Shown: positions 62,563-64,000 of the stretch, one piece after another | Numbering within the stretch: the first letter of the stretch is position 1 | How the letters are laid out: each line of letters starts with the position of its first letter | DNA from: an uncultured Prochlorococcus sp. | Lineage (GTDB): Bacteria; Cyanobacteriota; Cyanobacteriia; PCC-6307; Cyanobiaceae | Direction of reading: 5' to 3' | Length of the DNA stretch: 64,000 nt | NCBI GenBank assembly: GCA_902536545.1 | Contig: CACAXS010000002.1 | Coordinates: 34,624-98,623 of the forward strand | Program-made: the position numbers and the translations under genes | The notes under the pieces: model-generated | Seen by the model: only the letters and a program-made list of their open reading frames with translations | What the model was told of the DNA's origin: nothing | The model's database searches: none

Positions 62563-63795
62563 TTAGTGATTTAACTTTGAGACTGCCGTCCCAGCGATCC
62601 ATCCACTTGTCCAACAATGTTGAAAATTAAATCCACCTGTGATCCCATCAACATCCAAAACTTCTCCAGAAAAAAATAACCCTGGACAAATTAAGCTCTG
62701 CATACTTTTAAAATTAACCTCATTAATTTTCACTCCTCCGGAAGTAACAAATTCCTCTCCAAATGGTCCTTTGCCCGAAATTATATATTTATCTCTCATT
62801 AGAATATTTATCATTTTCTCTCTTTCGTCCGCCAGTAAATCAGCCCACTTTTTCTCTTTATCAATACCTATTTTCTTTAATATAAAAATCCATAATCTTC
62901 TTGTTAATAGTGGAATAGGTCTACTGTTAATTAGATTCACCTTGCCTTTGTTTAATCTTAAATAGTTAACTTTTTCTCTTAACTCCTCATAACTTAAAGA
63001 AGACCATTTAATGATTAGATTAAATTTATATTTTTGGCTATAAAGTTCCCTTGCTGCAATTGATGAAAGTTTTAATACTGCTGGCCCACTAAAACCCCAA
63101 TGAGTTATAAGTAAATCACCTCTATTTTGAAAATTCTTATTATTTAATTTAATTTCAATATCTATGCCCTTTATCGATACACCACTACATTCACCCAAAT
63201 TTGGTTCTTTTGAAGAAAAAGTAAAAAGAGATGGTACAGGTTTAACAATGTTGTGACCAAGATTTTGAGCTAATTTATATCCGCTTGGATTACCTCCAGT
63301 TGAAAGAATAATATTTTTTGAAGTTACCTTAGCTTTTTTAAGACTAAAAATATTAAATATATTATCTGGAGTTTTTGAAATTTCTTTTACAAAAAATTTT
63401 GTTAATATCTCTACATTTTTTGATAAAGCACTTTTTCTCAAACAATCAATAACATCTGAAGAAGAATTAGAAGCTGGGAATACTCTTAGATCTTCCTCAA
63501 TTTTTAATTTTAACCCTTTTTTCTCAAACCAATCATATACATCTCCAGCTGCAAAACGATTTAATGATTCCAAGAGCTGAATTCCACCTCTTGGGTAATT
63601 CTTAACTAGTTCATTCGGTATCCATGTCGCATTAGTGACGTTACATCTTCCACCTCCACTAATCCTTACTTTCTCCATAAGTTTTGAAGTGCCTTCAAGA
63701 ATTATTATTTTTTTTACTCCATGTTCAGCAGCAGTTATTGCTGTCATAAAACCGGCTGCTCCGCCTCCTACAACTGCTAAATCAAAAGGTTCCAA
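62563..63795 (-). CDS. HI0933/BaiN-like flavoprotein
   Basis: FDLAVVGGGAAGFMTAITAAEHG, VRISGGGRCNVTN, FFSGEVLDVDGITGGFNFQHCWTSGWIAG. Confidence 0.92.
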   Translation of the reverse strand: MEPFDLAVVGGGAAGFMTAITAAEHGVKKIIILEGTSKLMEKVRISGGGRCNVTNATWIPNELVKNYPRGGIQLLESLNRFAAGDVYDWFEKKGLKLKIEEDLRVFPASNSSSDVIDCLRKSALSKNVEILTKFFVKEISKTPDNIFNIFSLKKAKVTSKNIILSTGGNPSGYKLAQNLGHNIVKPVPSLFTFSSKEPNLGECSGVSIKGIDIEIKLNNKNFQNRGDLLITHWGFSGPAVLKLSSIAARELYSQKYKFNLIIKWSSLSYEELREKVNYLRLNKGKVNLINSRPIPLLTRRLWIFILKKIGIDKEKKWADLLADEREKMINILMRDKYIISGKGPFGEEFVTSGGVKINEVNFKSMQSLICPGLFFSGEVLDVDGITGGFNFQHCWTSGWIAGTAVSKLNH

Positions 63796-63892
63796 AGACT
63801 TATTGTTTAATATGCTTCAATCTAATAATAGCGAGGAGTTACAAAGAAAAATTACTCCAAAACCCATAAAAAATAAATAAAAAACTTTAAAA

Positions 63893-64000
63893 CTACATAA
63901 TAGATAGCTGCAATTCACTAATTTTTAATTTTCTAAAATAATCAACGCAGTCGTTATTTTTTTGCTTTAACTTAATTAAATGAGTACAATATTTTCTTAC
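63893..64000 (-). CDS. Possible C-terminal end of a CDS running off the window
   Basis: Minus frame open to the window edge: ...RKYCTHLIKLKQKNNDCVDYFRKLKISELQLSIM*. Confidence 0.35.
   Translation of the reverse strand, partial: VRKYCTHLIKLKQKNNDCVDYFRKLKISELQLSIM

Noticed and set aside
62563-62600. Search for CRISPR or phage elements across the window
   Set aside because: No spaced direct repeats, cas genes, integrases, transposases or phage structural genes were recognised anywhere in the window.

Overview
AT-rich, gene-dense cyanobacterial chromosome segment. Gene content and protein character point to a high-light-type Prochlorococcus: kaiB-kaiC without kaiA, an Hli protein, DUF3086/DUF3119/DUF1825 proteins and compact intergenic regions. 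About 60 plausible CDSs were read, three tRNAs (His-GTG, Gly-TCC, Val-GAC) and an SRP RNA. Main blocks: ddl-ftsQ-ftsZ cell division; clpR-clpP pair; ilvC; a glgX, tRNA-Gly and MFS (probable glucose transporter glcH) block; bamA-lpxC-fabZ-lpxA-lpxB envelope cluster; purC/purD; nblS-kaiC-kaiB-rplU-rpmA; petF, prmA, serA; murD. No CRISPR array, transposon, prophage or toxin-antitoxin system was seen. The most interesting loci are (1) a photolyase/cryptochrome-like protein whose domain order looks permuted (FAD domain first, antenna-like alpha/beta domain last), next to and divergent from (2) a 249-aa NAD-dependent-ligase-like protein that ends at the motif V lysine; (3) two intergenic copies of a shared hairpin motif that look like a small-RNA family; and (4) a 38-aa single-TM micro-ORF missed by the ORF track. 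All family names come from reading motifs by eye; no database search was run.
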